Positions 40,530-55,019 of a stretch of 64,000 nt of DNA are shown one piece after another (the stretch's first letter is position 1; each line of letters starts with the position of its first letter). The notes beneath the pieces were generated by a model. The model did not search any database, was not told the origin of the DNA, and saw nothing but the letters and a program-made list of their open reading frames with translations. This DNA is from Gammaproteobacteria bacterium. Lineage in GTDB: Bacteria > Pseudomonadota > Gammaproteobacteria > Pseudomonadales > Azotimanducaceae. The stretch spans positions 57,748 to 121,747 of the forward strand of contig JAPOYV010000010.1 in NCBI GenBank assembly GCA_026706385.1. The letters are read 5' to 3'. The position numbers were made by a program, and so were the translations under genes.

Positions 40530-40964
40530 TCACGAACCGGCCCGTTCGAGAATCCGATCGAGTCGCCAAGCCTTCGTCTTGGAAATCGGCCGCGTCTCGA
40601 CAATGGTCACGACGTCCCCTTCGCGGCAGTCGTTGCCTTCGTCGTGCGCATGCAGCTTGGTCGAGCGACGGATGAACTTGCCGTACACGGGATGCTTGAT
40701 CCGGCGCTCGACGTGCACGCATATGGTCTTGTCCGCCTTGCTCGACGTCACGACGCCGGTCATCGCCCGCGACGGGCGTGGCTGCTGGGGCTCGTTCTCC
40801 CGAGGGGCAGGGCCCCTGCCCGCCGCTTGCGCGGCGGGGCGCTCCCCGGCTGACGGCTCTTCCTTGCGAGGGGCAGGCCCCTCGCGCTCCCCGGCTGAGG
40901 GCTCTTCCTTGCGAGGGGCAGGCCCCTCGCGCTCCCCGGCTGAGGGCTCTTGATCATCAGACAT
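40530..40964 (-). CDS. rpsQ: 30S ribosomal protein S17 with a repeat-built N-terminal extension
   Basis: The last ~78 residues are S17 ([57 protein letters not shown]), which binds 16S rRNA early in assembly. About 66 residues precede them, where other S17 proteins have about 8. The extension is two identical 15-residue units ([15 protein letters not shown]) and a third, expanded unit. ATG 40964 lies 11 bases after GGAG and two bases past the rpmC stop. TTG 40970 is five bases after GGAG and also possible. An internal ATG (about codon 67) would give a near-normal S17 but lacks a Shine-Dalgarno. Confidence 0.92.
   Translation of the reverse strand: MSDDQEPSAGEREGPAPRKEEPSAGEREGPAPRKEEPSAGERPAAQAAGRGPAPRENEPQQPRPSRAMTGVVTSSKADKTICVHVERRIKHPVYGKFIRRSTKLHAHDEGNDCREGDVVTIVETRPISKTKAWRLDRILERAGS
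40794..40949 (-). repeat. Tandem 45-bp palindromic repeats inside rpsQ
   Basis: Read on the minus strand, units lie at 40949-40905 and 40904-40860 (identical) and at 40859-40794 (66 bases, diverged and expanded). Each 45-bp unit holds a perfect hairpin, GCGAGGGGC-ct-GCCCCTCGC. The third instead contains an inserted palindrome, CCCGCCGC-gcaa-GCGGCGGG, followed by GGGCAGGG-g-CCCTGCCC. All lengths keep the frame open. The first 21 bases of the unit also occur at 4568-4588. Confidence 0.93.
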
Positions 40965-40966
40965 CG

Positions 40967-41161
40967 TCAAGTCTTCTCCCGGATCAGCGTCTTCACGCGC
41001 GCGATGTCGCGACGCGTCTCGGTAATGAGATGGGTTTGCGGCAACTGTTCGCTGGCGCGCTGCATACGCAGGTTGAACTGTTCCTTGCGCAGCCGCAGGA
41101 GCTCCTCCTGCAGTTCGTCTGCCGACTTTTCCCTAAGCTCGTTCAATTGCTCCGCCTTCAT
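40967..41161 (-). CDS. rpmC: 50S ribosomal protein L29
   Basis: L29 lies at the tunnel exit, near trigger factor and SRP sites. The 64-residue helical protein reads [34 protein letters not shown], typical for the family. It sits between rplP and rpsQ; its end contains the rpsQ Shine-Dalgarno. Confidence 0.97.
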   Translation of the reverse strand: MKAEQLNELREKSADELQEELLRLRKEQFNLRMQRASEQLPQTHLITETRRDIARVKTLIREKT

Positions 41162-41198
41162 TCCAGGTCTTCTCGTCTTCCTGCTCGACTCGGTCGAC

Positions 41199-41612
41199 TC
41201 AGAGCACGCTGCGTCTGACGAACACCGTCGGGAAAGGCAGCTTTGCCGCCGCCAACGTCAGCGCGCGTCGGGCATCAGCTTCCGGCACGCCTTCCATTTC
41301 ATAGATGACGCGGCCGGGCTGTATCAGCGCGACCCAATACTCCACGTTGCCCTTGCCCTTGCCCTGGCGGACTTCGAGGGGCTTTTTCGTGATCGGCTTG
41401 TCCGGGAACACCCGAATCCACACCTTGCCGCCCCGTCTGACATGACGCGTCATCGCGCGCCGGCCGGCCTCGATCTGGCGCGCCGTCAGGCGACCACGGC
41501 CAACCGCCTTGAGTCCGAACTCGCCGAAACTGACCCGGTTGCCACGGTTGGCCAGCCCGCGGTTGCGGCTCTTCTGCAGCTTTCTGAACTTTGTTCGCTT
41601 GGGTTGCAGCAT
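41199..41612 (-). CDS. rplP: 50S ribosomal protein L16
   Basis: L16 helps shape the A site. The 137-residue protein begins [25 protein letters not shown] and has [47 protein letters not shown]. It is full length and lies between rpsC and rpmC. Confidence 0.98.
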   Translation of the reverse strand: MLQPKRTKFRKLQKSRNRGLANRGNRVSFGEFGLKAVGRGRLTARQIEAGRRAMTRHVRRGGKVWIRVFPDKPITKKPLEVRQGKGKGNVEYWVALIQPGRVIYEMEGVPEADARRALTLAAAKLPFPTVFVRRSVL

Positions 41613-41644
41613 GGTTCGCGCCTTGGATAAGCCCGGCTAGGGAC

Positions 41645-42292
41645 TTAAGCGTCGCCCTCCTCGGTGCCGAGAATCTCACCCTTGAAGATCCACACCTTCA
41701 CGCCGATGATGCCGTAGGTGGTCTTGGCCTCGGCGGTGGCGTAGTCGATGTCGGCGCGCAACGTGTGCAACGGAACGCGGCCTTCGGCGTAGGTTTCCGA
41801 GCGGGCGATTTCCGCACCGTTCAAGCGCCCGGCCACGCGCACCTTGATGCCTTCGGCGCCTAAGCGCATGGCATTCTGCATGACTCGGCGCATGGCTCGT
41901 TGATGGCGGACGCGGCGCTCGAGTTGCTGAGCGATGTTCTGCGCCACCAGCAAGGCGTCCAGTTCCGGCTTGCGGATTTCCTCGACGTTGATGTGCACGG
42001 GCACATCCATCCTGCGCGCGAGATCCTGCCGCAACCGGTCGACGTCCTCGCCCTTCTTGCCGATCACGATGCCGGGGCGCGCGGTGTGGATGGTGATCCG
42101 TGCCGTCTGCGCCGGACGCTCGATGTCGATCCGGCTGACAGAGGCCTGCGCTAGCTGCTTCGCTATGTAGGCGCGGACGTCGAGATCGCTCTTCAGGTAC
42201 TTGGCGTAATCTTTCTTGCCCGCGTACCAAACGGACGTGTGGTCCCGGACGATGCCGAGCCGCAGACCTGTCGGTGAAACCTTTTGACCCAT
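41645..42292 (-). CDS. rpsC: 30S ribosomal protein S3
   Basis: S3 forms part of the mRNA entry site. The 215-residue protein begins [33 protein letters not shown], has the KH domain ([24 protein letters not shown]) and ends [23 protein letters not shown]. It lies between rplV and rplP. Confidence 0.98.
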   Translation of the reverse strand: MGQKVSPTGLRLGIVRDHTSVWYAGKKDYAKYLKSDLDVRAYIAKQLAQASVSRIDIERPAQTARITIHTARPGIVIGKKGEDVDRLRQDLARRMDVPVHINVEEIRKPELDALLVAQNIAQQLERRVRHQRAMRRVMQNAMRLGAEGIKVRVAGRLNGAEIARSETYAEGRVPLHTLRADIDYATAEAKTTYGIIGVKVWIFKGEILGTEEGDA

Positions 42293-42335
42293 CGTCGCTA
42301 CCTAAGCCTGAACACTTGTCATCGCCACCGGGGCT

Positions 42336-42677
42336 TCAACTATCCGCCGTGTCGGTCAAGGTGACCGTGACATGGCAGGTACGCTTGAAGATGCGGTCGG
42401 CACGCCCCCGGGCTCGCGGCCGAACCCGTTTGACCGTAATGCCCTCGTTGACGTAGATCTCCGAGATCTTGAGGTCGTCGACATCGGCGCCCTCGTTGTT
42501 CTCCGCATTGGCCATGGCCGACTCCAGCACCTTGCGCACGAGCGGAGCGCTTTTCTGGGTGCTGAAACTCAAAATGTCGATCGCGTCCGACACGGCCTTG
42601 CCTCGCACCTGGTCGACCACCAGCCGCGCCTTGCGTGGCGAAACCCGGAGCCTTTTGGCAGTCGCGCTAACTTCCAT
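42336..42677 (-). CDS. rplV: 50S ribosomal protein L22
   Basis: L22 lines the exit tunnel; its beta-hairpin loop is a macrolide-resistance site. The 113-residue protein has [30 protein letters not shown] and the hairpin [26 protein letters not shown]. Start ATG 42677 gives family length. Confidence 0.97.
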   Translation of the reverse strand: MEVSATAKRLRVSPRKARLVVDQVRGKAVSDAIDILSFSTQKSAPLVRKVLESAMANAENNEGADVDDLKISEIYVNEGITVKRVRPRARGRADRIFKRTCHVTVTLTDTADS

Positions 42678-42705
42678 CGCATATTCGCTCAAGTGCGTTG
42701 TGTGC

Positions 42706-42981
42706 CTACCGCCGAGACCGGCGGTCGGCATCGTGGCCCCGATACGTGCGCGTGGGGGCGAACTCGCCGAGCTTGTGGCCAACCATGTCCTCGGAGACGA
42801 ACACCGGCACGTGCGCACGGCCGTTGTGGACGGCAATAGTAAGCCCGACCATGTCGGGGATGATCATGGACCGGCGGGACCACGTCCGTATCGGACGCCG
42901 ATCGTTGTTGGCGGCCGCCTCGTTGACCTTGCGCATCAGGTGCAAGTCCACGAACGGTCCTTTACGTAGCGATCTGGGCAT
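42706..42981 (-). CDS. rpsS: 30S ribosomal protein S19
   Basis: S19 lies in the head of the small subunit next to S13. The 91-residue protein starts [19 protein letters not shown] (ATG 42981) and has [38 protein letters not shown]. It lies between rplB and rplV. Confidence 0.98.
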   Translation of the reverse strand: MPRSLRKGPFVDLHLMRKVNEAAANNDRRPIRTWSRRSMIIPDMVGLTIAVHNGRAHVPVFVSEDMVGHKLGEFAPTRTYRGHDADRRSRR

Positions 42982-43000
42982 GACTCGTCCCTTTGAGGCT

Positions 43001-43831
43001 TTAGCGCCGGCCGCCACGGCGACGGATGATCAGCTTGTCCGTACGCTTGTTCTTGCGCGTCCTGAACCCCTTGGTCGGCAGCCCCGTCGGCGACACCGGA
43101 TGCCGGCCACCGGAGGACTTGCCCTCGCCGCCACCGTGGGGATGGTCGACGGGATTCATGGCCACGCCGCGCACGGTCGGCCGCACCCCACGCCAACGTT
43201 TGGCCCCGGCCTTGCCGAGTGAACGCAGACTGTGCTCGCTGTTGCCGACCTCGCCGAGCGTCGCCCGACACTCGACCGGCACGCGCCGCATCTCGCCGGA
43301 ACGCAGCCGCAAGGTCGCGTACGCGCCCTCGCGGGCGACCAATTGGCACGACGTGCCCGCGCTGCGCGCAAGCTGCGCCCCCTTGCCGGGCTTCAGTTCC
43401 ACGCAATGCACGACGCTTCCGACCGGCACATTGCGCAGCGGCATGGCGTTGCCAGGACGGATCGGCGCCGTGGACCCCGACAGCAGTTCATGGCCGGCGG
43501 AGACCCCGCGAGGTGCCACGATGTAGCGGTACTCGCCGTCGGCGTACTTGAGCAAGGCGATGTTGGCGCTTCGATTCGGGTCGTACTCCAGCCGTTCCAC
43601 GATCGCCTTGATCCCGTCCTTGTTGCGGCGGAAGTCGATCTTGCGGAAGTGCTGCTTGTGGCCGCCGCCGCGATGCCGCGTGGTGATGCGACCGGCGCCG
43701 TTGCGTCCGCCGGTTTGGCTCTGCGGCTCCAACAGGGGCTTGTACGGCGTACCCTTGTGCAGCGTCGGGTCGACGACCTTGACGACGAACCGTCGTCCGG
43801 GCGATGTCGGTTTGGCTTTCACGACAGGCAT
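43001..43831 (-). CDS. rplB: 50S ribosomal protein L2
   Basis: L2 is needed for subunit joining and peptidyl transfer. The 276-residue protein begins [19 protein letters not shown] and has [28 protein letters not shown]. It keeps the conserved [29 protein letters not shown] with the functionally important His. It lies between rplW and rpsS. Confidence 0.98.
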   Translation of the reverse strand: MPVVKAKPTSPGRRFVVKVVDPTLHKGTPYKPLLEPQSQTGGRNGAGRITTRHRGGGHKQHFRKIDFRRNKDGIKAIVERLEYDPNRSANIALLKYADGEYRYIVAPRGVSAGHELLSGSTAPIRPGNAMPLRNVPVGSVVHCVELKPGKGAQLARSAGTSCQLVAREGAYATLRLRSGEMRRVPVECRATLGEVGNSEHSLRSLGKAGAKRWRGVRPTVRGVAMNPVDHPHGGGEGKSSGGRHPVSPTGLPTKGFRTRKNKRTDKLIIRRRGGRR

Positions 43832-43841
43832 GGGGTTCTCG

Positions 43842-44141
43842 CTAGCGCTCCGCCGCGTAGTCGATGCTCGAGCCCTCGGCGAGCCGAACGTAGGCTTTCT
43901 TCCAGCTCTTGTGGCGTGACGTCACACCCCGGAAGTTCCGCTTCACCTTGCCTTTGACGTTCAGCGTGGTCACGTTGGTCACGGTCACGGAGAACAGTTC
44001 CTCGACCGCCGCCTTGACTTCACGCTTCGTGGCATCCCGGGCTACCTTGAACGCGTACTGGTTGCTTGCGGCACCGAGATTGGTCGCCTTTTCGGTGATG
44101 TGCGGCTCGACGAGCACGGTGTACAGGCGCTCCTTGTTCAT
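43842..44141 (-). CDS. rplW: 50S ribosomal protein L23
   Basis: L23 docks trigger factor and SRP at the tunnel exit. The 99-residue protein begins [23 protein letters not shown] and continues [24 protein letters not shown]. Its ATG overlaps the rplD stop by four bases. Confidence 0.97.
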   Translation of the reverse strand: MNKERLYTVLVEPHITEKATNLGAASNQYAFKVARDATKREVKAAVEELFSVTVTNVTTLNVKGKVKRNFRGVTSRHKSWKKAYVRLAEGSSIDYAAER

Positions 44142-44755
44142 GCTGCCAGGCGCTCCTCGACCGCCTTCAACGCCTCCGTGGAAATCAGCACGCTCTCGAA
44201 GCCGATGAGGCTCACGGGGTCGATTTCGCGTACCGTGCGGACCTCGACGCTCGGCAGGTTGCGAGCAGCCAGAGCCAGATTGGCATCCGCCTCGGCAACG
44301 ACGATCAGCACGTCGCCCAAACCCAACTCGTGGAGCTTGGCGGCAAGGGTCTTGGTTTTGGGAGATTCGAGAGAGAGGTCTTGGGGCGGGAAGGCTTTGA
44401 TGCGGTCTTGGCGGATCAGTTCGGAAAAAATACAGCGAATGGCGCCTCGGTACATCTTGCGGTTCAACTTGACCGCATGCTGTTGCGGTCGCGCGGCGAA
44501 CGTCCGACCACCGCCCCGCCATATCGGGCTGCGAATGGAACCGGCGCGCGCGCGTCCGGTGCGCTTCTGCCGGTGCGGCTTGCGGCCACCGCCGCGAACC
44601 TCGCCACGGGACTTCTGTGCCCTGGATCCGGACCGTCCGCCGGCCAGGTAGGCCACCACGGCCTGGTGCACCAACGCCTCGTTGAAGGCACATCCGAAAG
44701 TGGCTTCGGACACTTCCAGCGGTGCGCCCGCCACGCTTGCAACCGATAGGCTCAT
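44138..44755 (-). CDS. rplD: 50S ribosomal protein L4
   Basis: L4 lines the exit tunnel and in E. coli autoregulates the S10 operon. The 205-residue protein has [40 protein letters not shown], the tunnel loop region. Its ATG overlaps the rplC stop by four bases and its stop overlaps rplW. Confidence 0.97.
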   Translation of the reverse strand: MSLSVASVAGAPLEVSEATFGCAFNEALVHQAVVAYLAGGRSGSRAQKSRGEVRGGGRKPHRQKRTGRARAGSIRSPIWRGGGRTFAARPQQHAVKLNRKMYRGAIRCIFSELIRQDRIKAFPPQDLSLESPKTKTLAAKLHELGLGDVLIVVAEADANLALAARNLPSVEVRTVREIDPVSLIGFESVLISTEALKAVEERLAA

Positions 44756-45408
44756 GCCGCGTCGTCCGCCGGCCGTCGCTTGGTGGCGGGTCGGACGCAG
44801 ATGTCCGCGCCCGGCGCACCGGGTACGGCGCCCTTGATCAGCAGGAGGTGCTTCTCGGGAACGACGTCCACGACCGTGAGGTTCTGGACGGTGACCCGGC
44901 GATTGCCGAGTTGGCCGGCCATTTTCTTGCCCTTGAAGACGCGCCCGGGAGTCTGGCATTGCCCAATTGAACCAGGCGCCCGGTGAGAGACGGAGTTGCC
45001 GTGGCTCGCGTCCTGACTGCGGAAGTTCCAACGCTTGATGGCCCCCGCGTAGCCCTTGCCCTTGGATACGCCCGCGACGTCGACGATCTGCCCCTTCTCG
45101 AACTGCTCGACCCCGATTTCCGCCCCTAGCGTGAGCTCGTCGTTGGCGCCGTCCAGGCGGAACTCCCAGAGGCCCCGGCCGGCTTCGGCCTTCGCCTTGG
45201 AGAAGTGGCCGGCCAGCGGCCGCGACACGCGGCCGGACTTGACGTCGCCAGCCGTGACCTGCACCGCGTCGTAGCCGTCCGCGGCTTGCGTCTTGACCTG
45301 CGTCACGCGATTCGGCGTGGCCACGATCACGGTCACGGGGATCGACTCGCCCGCGTCCGTGAACACGCGCGTCATGCCGCTCTTGGTACCGATGACCCCG
45401 ATGGCCAT
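44752..45408 (-). CDS. rplC: 50S ribosomal protein L3
   Basis: L3 extends to the peptidyl-transferase centre. The 218-residue protein starts [28 protein letters not shown] and has the loop [35 protein letters not shown]. Gln in GQCQTPGRV is the conserved methylation site. GAGG lies six bases before ATG 45408, favouring it over the upstream in-frame TTG. Confidence 0.97.
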   Translation of the reverse strand: MAIGVIGTKSGMTRVFTDAGESIPVTVIVATPNRVTQVKTQAADGYDAVQVTAGDVKSGRVSRPLAGHFSKAKAEAGRGLWEFRLDGANDELTLGAEIGVEQFEKGQIVDVAGVSKGKGYAGAIKRWNFRSQDASHGNSVSHRAPGSIGQCQTPGRVFKGKKMAGQLGNRRVTVQNLTVVDVVPEKHLLLIKGAVPGAPGADICVRPATKRRPADDAA

Positions 45409-45505
45409 GTCTTTCCTCAACTCCCGTTGCGTCGCCTAAGCCGAAGAGTCGGCGAGCCAACCACTGGGCAGGATCCGACCTGCCTTAGACGCGGATCCTT
45501 GTCGA

Positions 45506-45910
<405 letters not shown>

Positions 45911-46026
45911 CTACGGCCACCAAACTCGATCCACCTGCAACGCTGAAGCGGCGGTCACGCAAAACAGTGCGTTACCGCTGCAGCGAGCGACGGAGGGAGC
46001 AAGGCGTCCACGAAAACGGACGGCGG

Positions 46027-46055
46027 ATAATACGCACCGATGCGTCCACGCGCAA
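46027..46055 (-). promoter_or_regulatory. Candidate sigma-70 promoter of the S10 operon
   Basis: Read on the minus strand, TTGCGC (46055-46050), a 17-base spacer and TATTAT (46032-46027) match the consensus at 4/6 and 5/6. It lies in the 274-base spacer between fusA and rpsJ, where many relatives carry a tuf gene. The leader it would produce is about 200 bases, long enough for L4-type control, though no specific structure was resolved. Confidence 0.5.
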
Positions 46056-46094
46056 CGAGTATTTGGCCCGTCCGCCCAAGCCCTTACCGACACT

Positions 46095-48197
<2,103 letters not shown>

Positions 48198-48295
48198 TTC
48201 TTTGCGTCCTCGGTTGGCGGCCCCCGGTCGGGGACCACCTGTTTGACAGTCGGGTTGCTTAACGCTTGGAGGGAGCGCTTGCCGCGTCCAAACGC

Positions 48296-48766
48296 CTAGA
48301 AGCGGTAGTGGGCGAAGGCGCGGTTGGCGTCCGCCATGCGATGGGTCTCTTCCCGCCTGCGCACGGCCGAGCCGCGCCCTTCGGCCGCATCCACGAGTTC
48401 TCCAGCGAGACGCGCTGCCATGGTCTTCTCGCTGCGCGCCCGGGCGCTATCCACAAGCCAACGCATAGCCAGCGCCTGGCGCCGACTCGGCCGTACCTCG
48501 ACCGGCACCTGGTAGGTCGCGCCGCCAACCCGGCGCGACTTCACCTCGACGAATGGCGCGACGGACTCAAGCGCCTTCTCGAACGTCTCGATGGGGTCGC
48601 GGCGATCACGGCCTTCGATATGGGTGAGCGCGCCGTAGACGATGCGTTCGGCCACCGACTTCTTGCCGCTGACCATGACGTGGTTGACGAACTTGGCAAC
48701 GGTTTGGTTGCCGTACTTCGGGTCGGGCAGGATCTCCCGCTTGGCAACGACTCGGCGTCTTGGCAT
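48296..48766 (-). CDS. rpsG: 30S ribosomal protein S7
   Basis: S7 nucleates 3'-domain 16S rRNA folding and in E. coli represses the str operon. The 156-residue protein begins [31 protein letters not shown] and has [32 protein letters not shown]. It lies between rpsL and fusA. Confidence 0.98.
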   Translation of the reverse strand: MPRRRVVAKREILPDPKYGNQTVAKFVNHVMVSGKKSVAERIVYGALTHIEGRDRRDPIETFEKALESVAPFVEVKSRRVGGATYQVPVEVRPSRRQALAMRWLVDSARARSEKTMAARLAGELVDAAEGRGSAVRRREETHRMADANRAFAHYRF

Positions 48767-48811
48767 CTATGGTCTCCGCAAAGGCATCGCGTGATGCCGT
48801 GTTTTCACGCG

Positions 48812-49183
48812 CTATTTGGGCCGCTTGGTGCCGTACTTCGACCGACGCTGCCGCCGATCCGCCACCGCCGCCGTATCGAGGGCGCCGCGCACGGTGTGGT
48901 AGCGCACGCCCGGCAGATCCTTGACCCGCCCGCCGCGGATCAGCACCACCGAGTGCTCCTGCAGGTTGTGCCCCTCGCCGCCGATGTAGGAGTTGACCTC
49001 GTAGCCGTTGGTCAGCCGGACGCGACAGACCTTGCGCAGCGCCGAGTTCGGCTTCTTCGGCGTCGTCGTGTAGACGCGCGTGCACGTTCCGCGCTTCTGC
49101 GGGCTGCGCTGCAAAGCGGGCACCATGTTCTTGGCGATCCTTCGCTTGCGGGGTTTGCGCACAAGCTGGCTGATCGTTGCCAT
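48812..49183 (-). CDS. rpsL: 30S ribosomal protein S12
   Basis: S12 sits in the decoding centre. The 123-residue protein begins [24 protein letters not shown]. The two Lys positions that mutate to streptomycin resistance are wild-type ([11 protein letters not shown] and [18 protein letters not shown]). A promoter candidate lies at 49250-49278 and AGGAG precedes the ATG. Confidence 0.98.
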   Translation of the reverse strand: MATISQLVRKPRKRRIAKNMVPALQRSPQKRGTCTRVYTTTPKKPNSALRKVCRVRLTNGYEVNSYIGGEGHNLQEHSVVLIRGGRVKDLPGVRYHTVRGALDTAAVADRRQRRSKYGTKRPK

Positions 49184-49249
49184 CGAGTCTCCTAAGGTTG
49201 TTTACCGAGTCGCGGTCAAGGAAACCGCCCGCGTCCGCGGTGGCGCGCG

Positions 49250-49278
49250 ATTGTAGGCTGACTCCGCACGGCTTACAA
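49250..49278 (-). promoter_or_regulatory. Candidate sigma-70 promoter of the str operon (rpsL)
   Basis: On the minus strand TTGTAA (49278-49273), 17 bases, then TACAAT (49255-49250) match consensus at 4/6 and 5/6. Start would be about 60 bases before rpsL. Its presence fits the str operon being separated from rpoC by two inserted genes. Confidence 0.55.
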
Positions 49279-49354
49279 CCGCGACAGCGGGTCTAGCCGG
49301 GGAACTTCGCTGATCCTCGCAGCACCTCCGCGACGGCTCCCATGGACGTGGTCG

Positions 49355-49816
49355 TCACGTCGCGCAGCAAGGTGATGGGCCCGAAGCGCGGCGCAGCGCT
49401 CCGCTGTCGTCGTAGTCGACACCGGCCACGCCGTCGCGGATACCTTGCCCGGTCGCTGGCGCGTCGTCGGTGATCCGGTACCACTCCCAACGCATGCCTT
49501 GCGGATCGTGGGTGAAGACCTTGTTCTGCTCGGCAAAGCAGCAAACCTCACGCTCCTCGGCGACGGGAACGAGGCCGGCTTCACGCAAACGCTCGCCGGC
49601 GGCGGCCACGGCGCCATCGTCGAACACCTCGACGCCGAGGTGGTTGAGACGCGGTGCGCCCGGATTCTCGAAGAGAACGAGCTTGAGCGGGGGCGACTCG
49701 ACCTCGAAGTTGGCGTACCCTGGACGCCGCTTGTGCACGTCGACGCCAAAGGCCTTGCGGTAGAAGGCGATCGCCTCATCGAGATTGTCGACGTTGAGTG
49801 CAAGCTGAAGGCGCAT
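49355..49816 (-). CDS. ArsI/CadI-like VOC-family protein
   Basis: This 153-residue protein matches the ArsI/CadI branch of the VOC superfamily: LQLALNVDNLDEAIAFYRKAFGVDVHKRRPGYANFEVESPPLKLVLFEN, NHLGVEVFDDGAVAAAGERL and the Cys-containing EVCCFAEQNKVFTHDPQGMRWEWYRITDD. Known ArsI proteins cleave the C-As bond of methylarsenite with Fe(II). The conserved Cys pair is present, but the substrate is unproven. The last ~20 residues are unusual. It lies between the rpsL promoter and a divergent gene. Confidence 0.8.
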   Translation of the reverse strand: MRLQLALNVDNLDEAIAFYRKAFGVDVHKRRPGYANFEVESPPLKLVLFENPGAPRLNHLGVEVFDDGAVAAAGERLREAGLVPVAEEREVCCFAEQNKVFTHDPQGMRWEWYRITDDAPATGQGIRDGVAGVDYDDSGALRRASGPSPCCAT

Positions 49817-49924
49817 GCTCTTCTCTCCTGTGGCTCGGTTGGCGTCAGTGTACGATACGTCGGCCCGGTCCTTCGCCACGCGACGATCAGCACACACGCC
49901 CAGCAATCGACTTAAGAACCTCGC

Positions 49925-50710
49925 ATGCAACAAGCCGTTGACCTGCGCGCCGAAGGCGCCGAACTCTACGCACTCGTGCGCGTCCTGGACCGCGACGCAT
50001 GGCAGCGTCCGACGCCGTTCAAGAACTGGACCGTCAACGACGTCATCGCCCACTTGCACACCACGGACCGCGTCGCCCATCTCGCGCTCACTGACGCGGA
50101 CGAATTCCGTGCCATGGCCAGTCGGCGCGAGCCGGCCATCTCGAGCCGCGGGTCCGCCAGCACGCGATTCGAGCTTCCCGAAGGGCCAGAGCTTGGCGAG
50201 TGCTGGCACCGCTACCTTGGCGAGCTGTGCGACTTGCTCGCCGCAGTCGATCCCCGGGCGCGAATACCCTGGTTCGGGCCCGACATGAGCGCACGCATGT
50301 TCGCGACCGCCCGGCAGATGGAAACCTGGGCCCATGGCCAAGACGTCTACGACCTGCTCAAGAAGCCACGGGTGAACACCGACCGCATCAAGAACATCGC
50401 GGTGATCGGCGTGCGCACGTTCGGCTGGACGTTCGCGAACCGGGGCCTCGCGGTGCCGGCGACCGTTCCCTATGTGCGGCTGACCGCGCCGTCGGGCGCT
50501 ATCTGGGAATGGGGCGAACCGGAGGCCGCTGATCGGGTCGAGGGGTCGGCGGTCGAGTTCTGCCATGTCGTCACCCAGGGACGCCACGTCCTCGACACCG
50601 ACCTCACCGTCACCGGTGAAACGGCGAAGCGCTGGATGGACATAGCGCAGTGCTTCGCGGGCGGCCCCGAGGAACCGCCCGCGCCCGGGCAACGCGCCTG
50701 GTCCGAGTAG
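49925..50710 (+). CDS. TIGR03084/maleylpyruvate-isomerase-like (DinB-fold) protein
   Basis: This 261-residue protein has the MDMPI/DinB-like fold of the TIGR03084 family: NWTVNDVIAHLHTTDRVAHLALTDADEFRAM, then GPDMSARMFATARQMETWAHGQDVYDLL. His and Glu residues in these helices could bind a metal. The C-terminal domain has RLTAPSGAIWEWG and SAVEFCHVVTQGRH. Function is unknown. It is the only plus-strand gene between rplQ and the window end, and it converges on rpoC. Confidence 0.78.
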   Translation: MQQAVDLRAEGAELYALVRVLDRDAWQRPTPFKNWTVNDVIAHLHTTDRVAHLALTDADEFRAMASRREPAISSRGSASTRFELPEGPELGECWHRYLGELCDLLAAVDPRARIPWFGPDMSARMFATARQMETWAHGQDVYDLLKKPRVNTDRIKNIAVIGVRTFGWTFANRGLAVPATVPYVRLTAPSGAIWEWGEPEAADRVEGSAVEFCHVVTQGRHVLDTDLTVTGETAKRWMDIAQCFAGGPEEPPAPGQRAWSE

Positions 50711-50715
50711 TCGGC

Positions 50716-50766
50716 CCCGTCGCGCAGAGACGGGCCCCGTCGAGCGGAGGCAAGCTCCGCCGACGG
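50716..50766. terminator. Paired hairpins between convergent genes (bidirectional terminator candidate)
   Basis: A small hairpin (CCCGTC/GACGGG, 50716-50734) is followed by a stronger one at 50737-50766: CCGTCG-a-GCGGAG, loop gcaag, CTCCGC-CGACGG, i.e. 12 bp with one bulged A. It lies between the stops of the TIGR03084-like gene and rpoC. No U-tract is present on either strand. Confidence 0.65.
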
Positions 50767-50773
50767 TTCCGGG

Positions 50774-54991
<4,218 letters not shown>

Positions 54992-55019
54992 GTCAGCTCC
55001 CTTGTGTTCCTTCGCGCGC

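Noticed and set aside
40794..40949. CRISPR-like array suggested by regular repeats
   Set aside because: The repeats are directly tandem, with no spacers, and lie in the coding frame of rpsQ.
49293..49380. Second frameshift extending the ArsI/CadI-like protein
   Set aside because: The alternative frame gives a plausible-looking tail, but I know of no family sequence there to require it.
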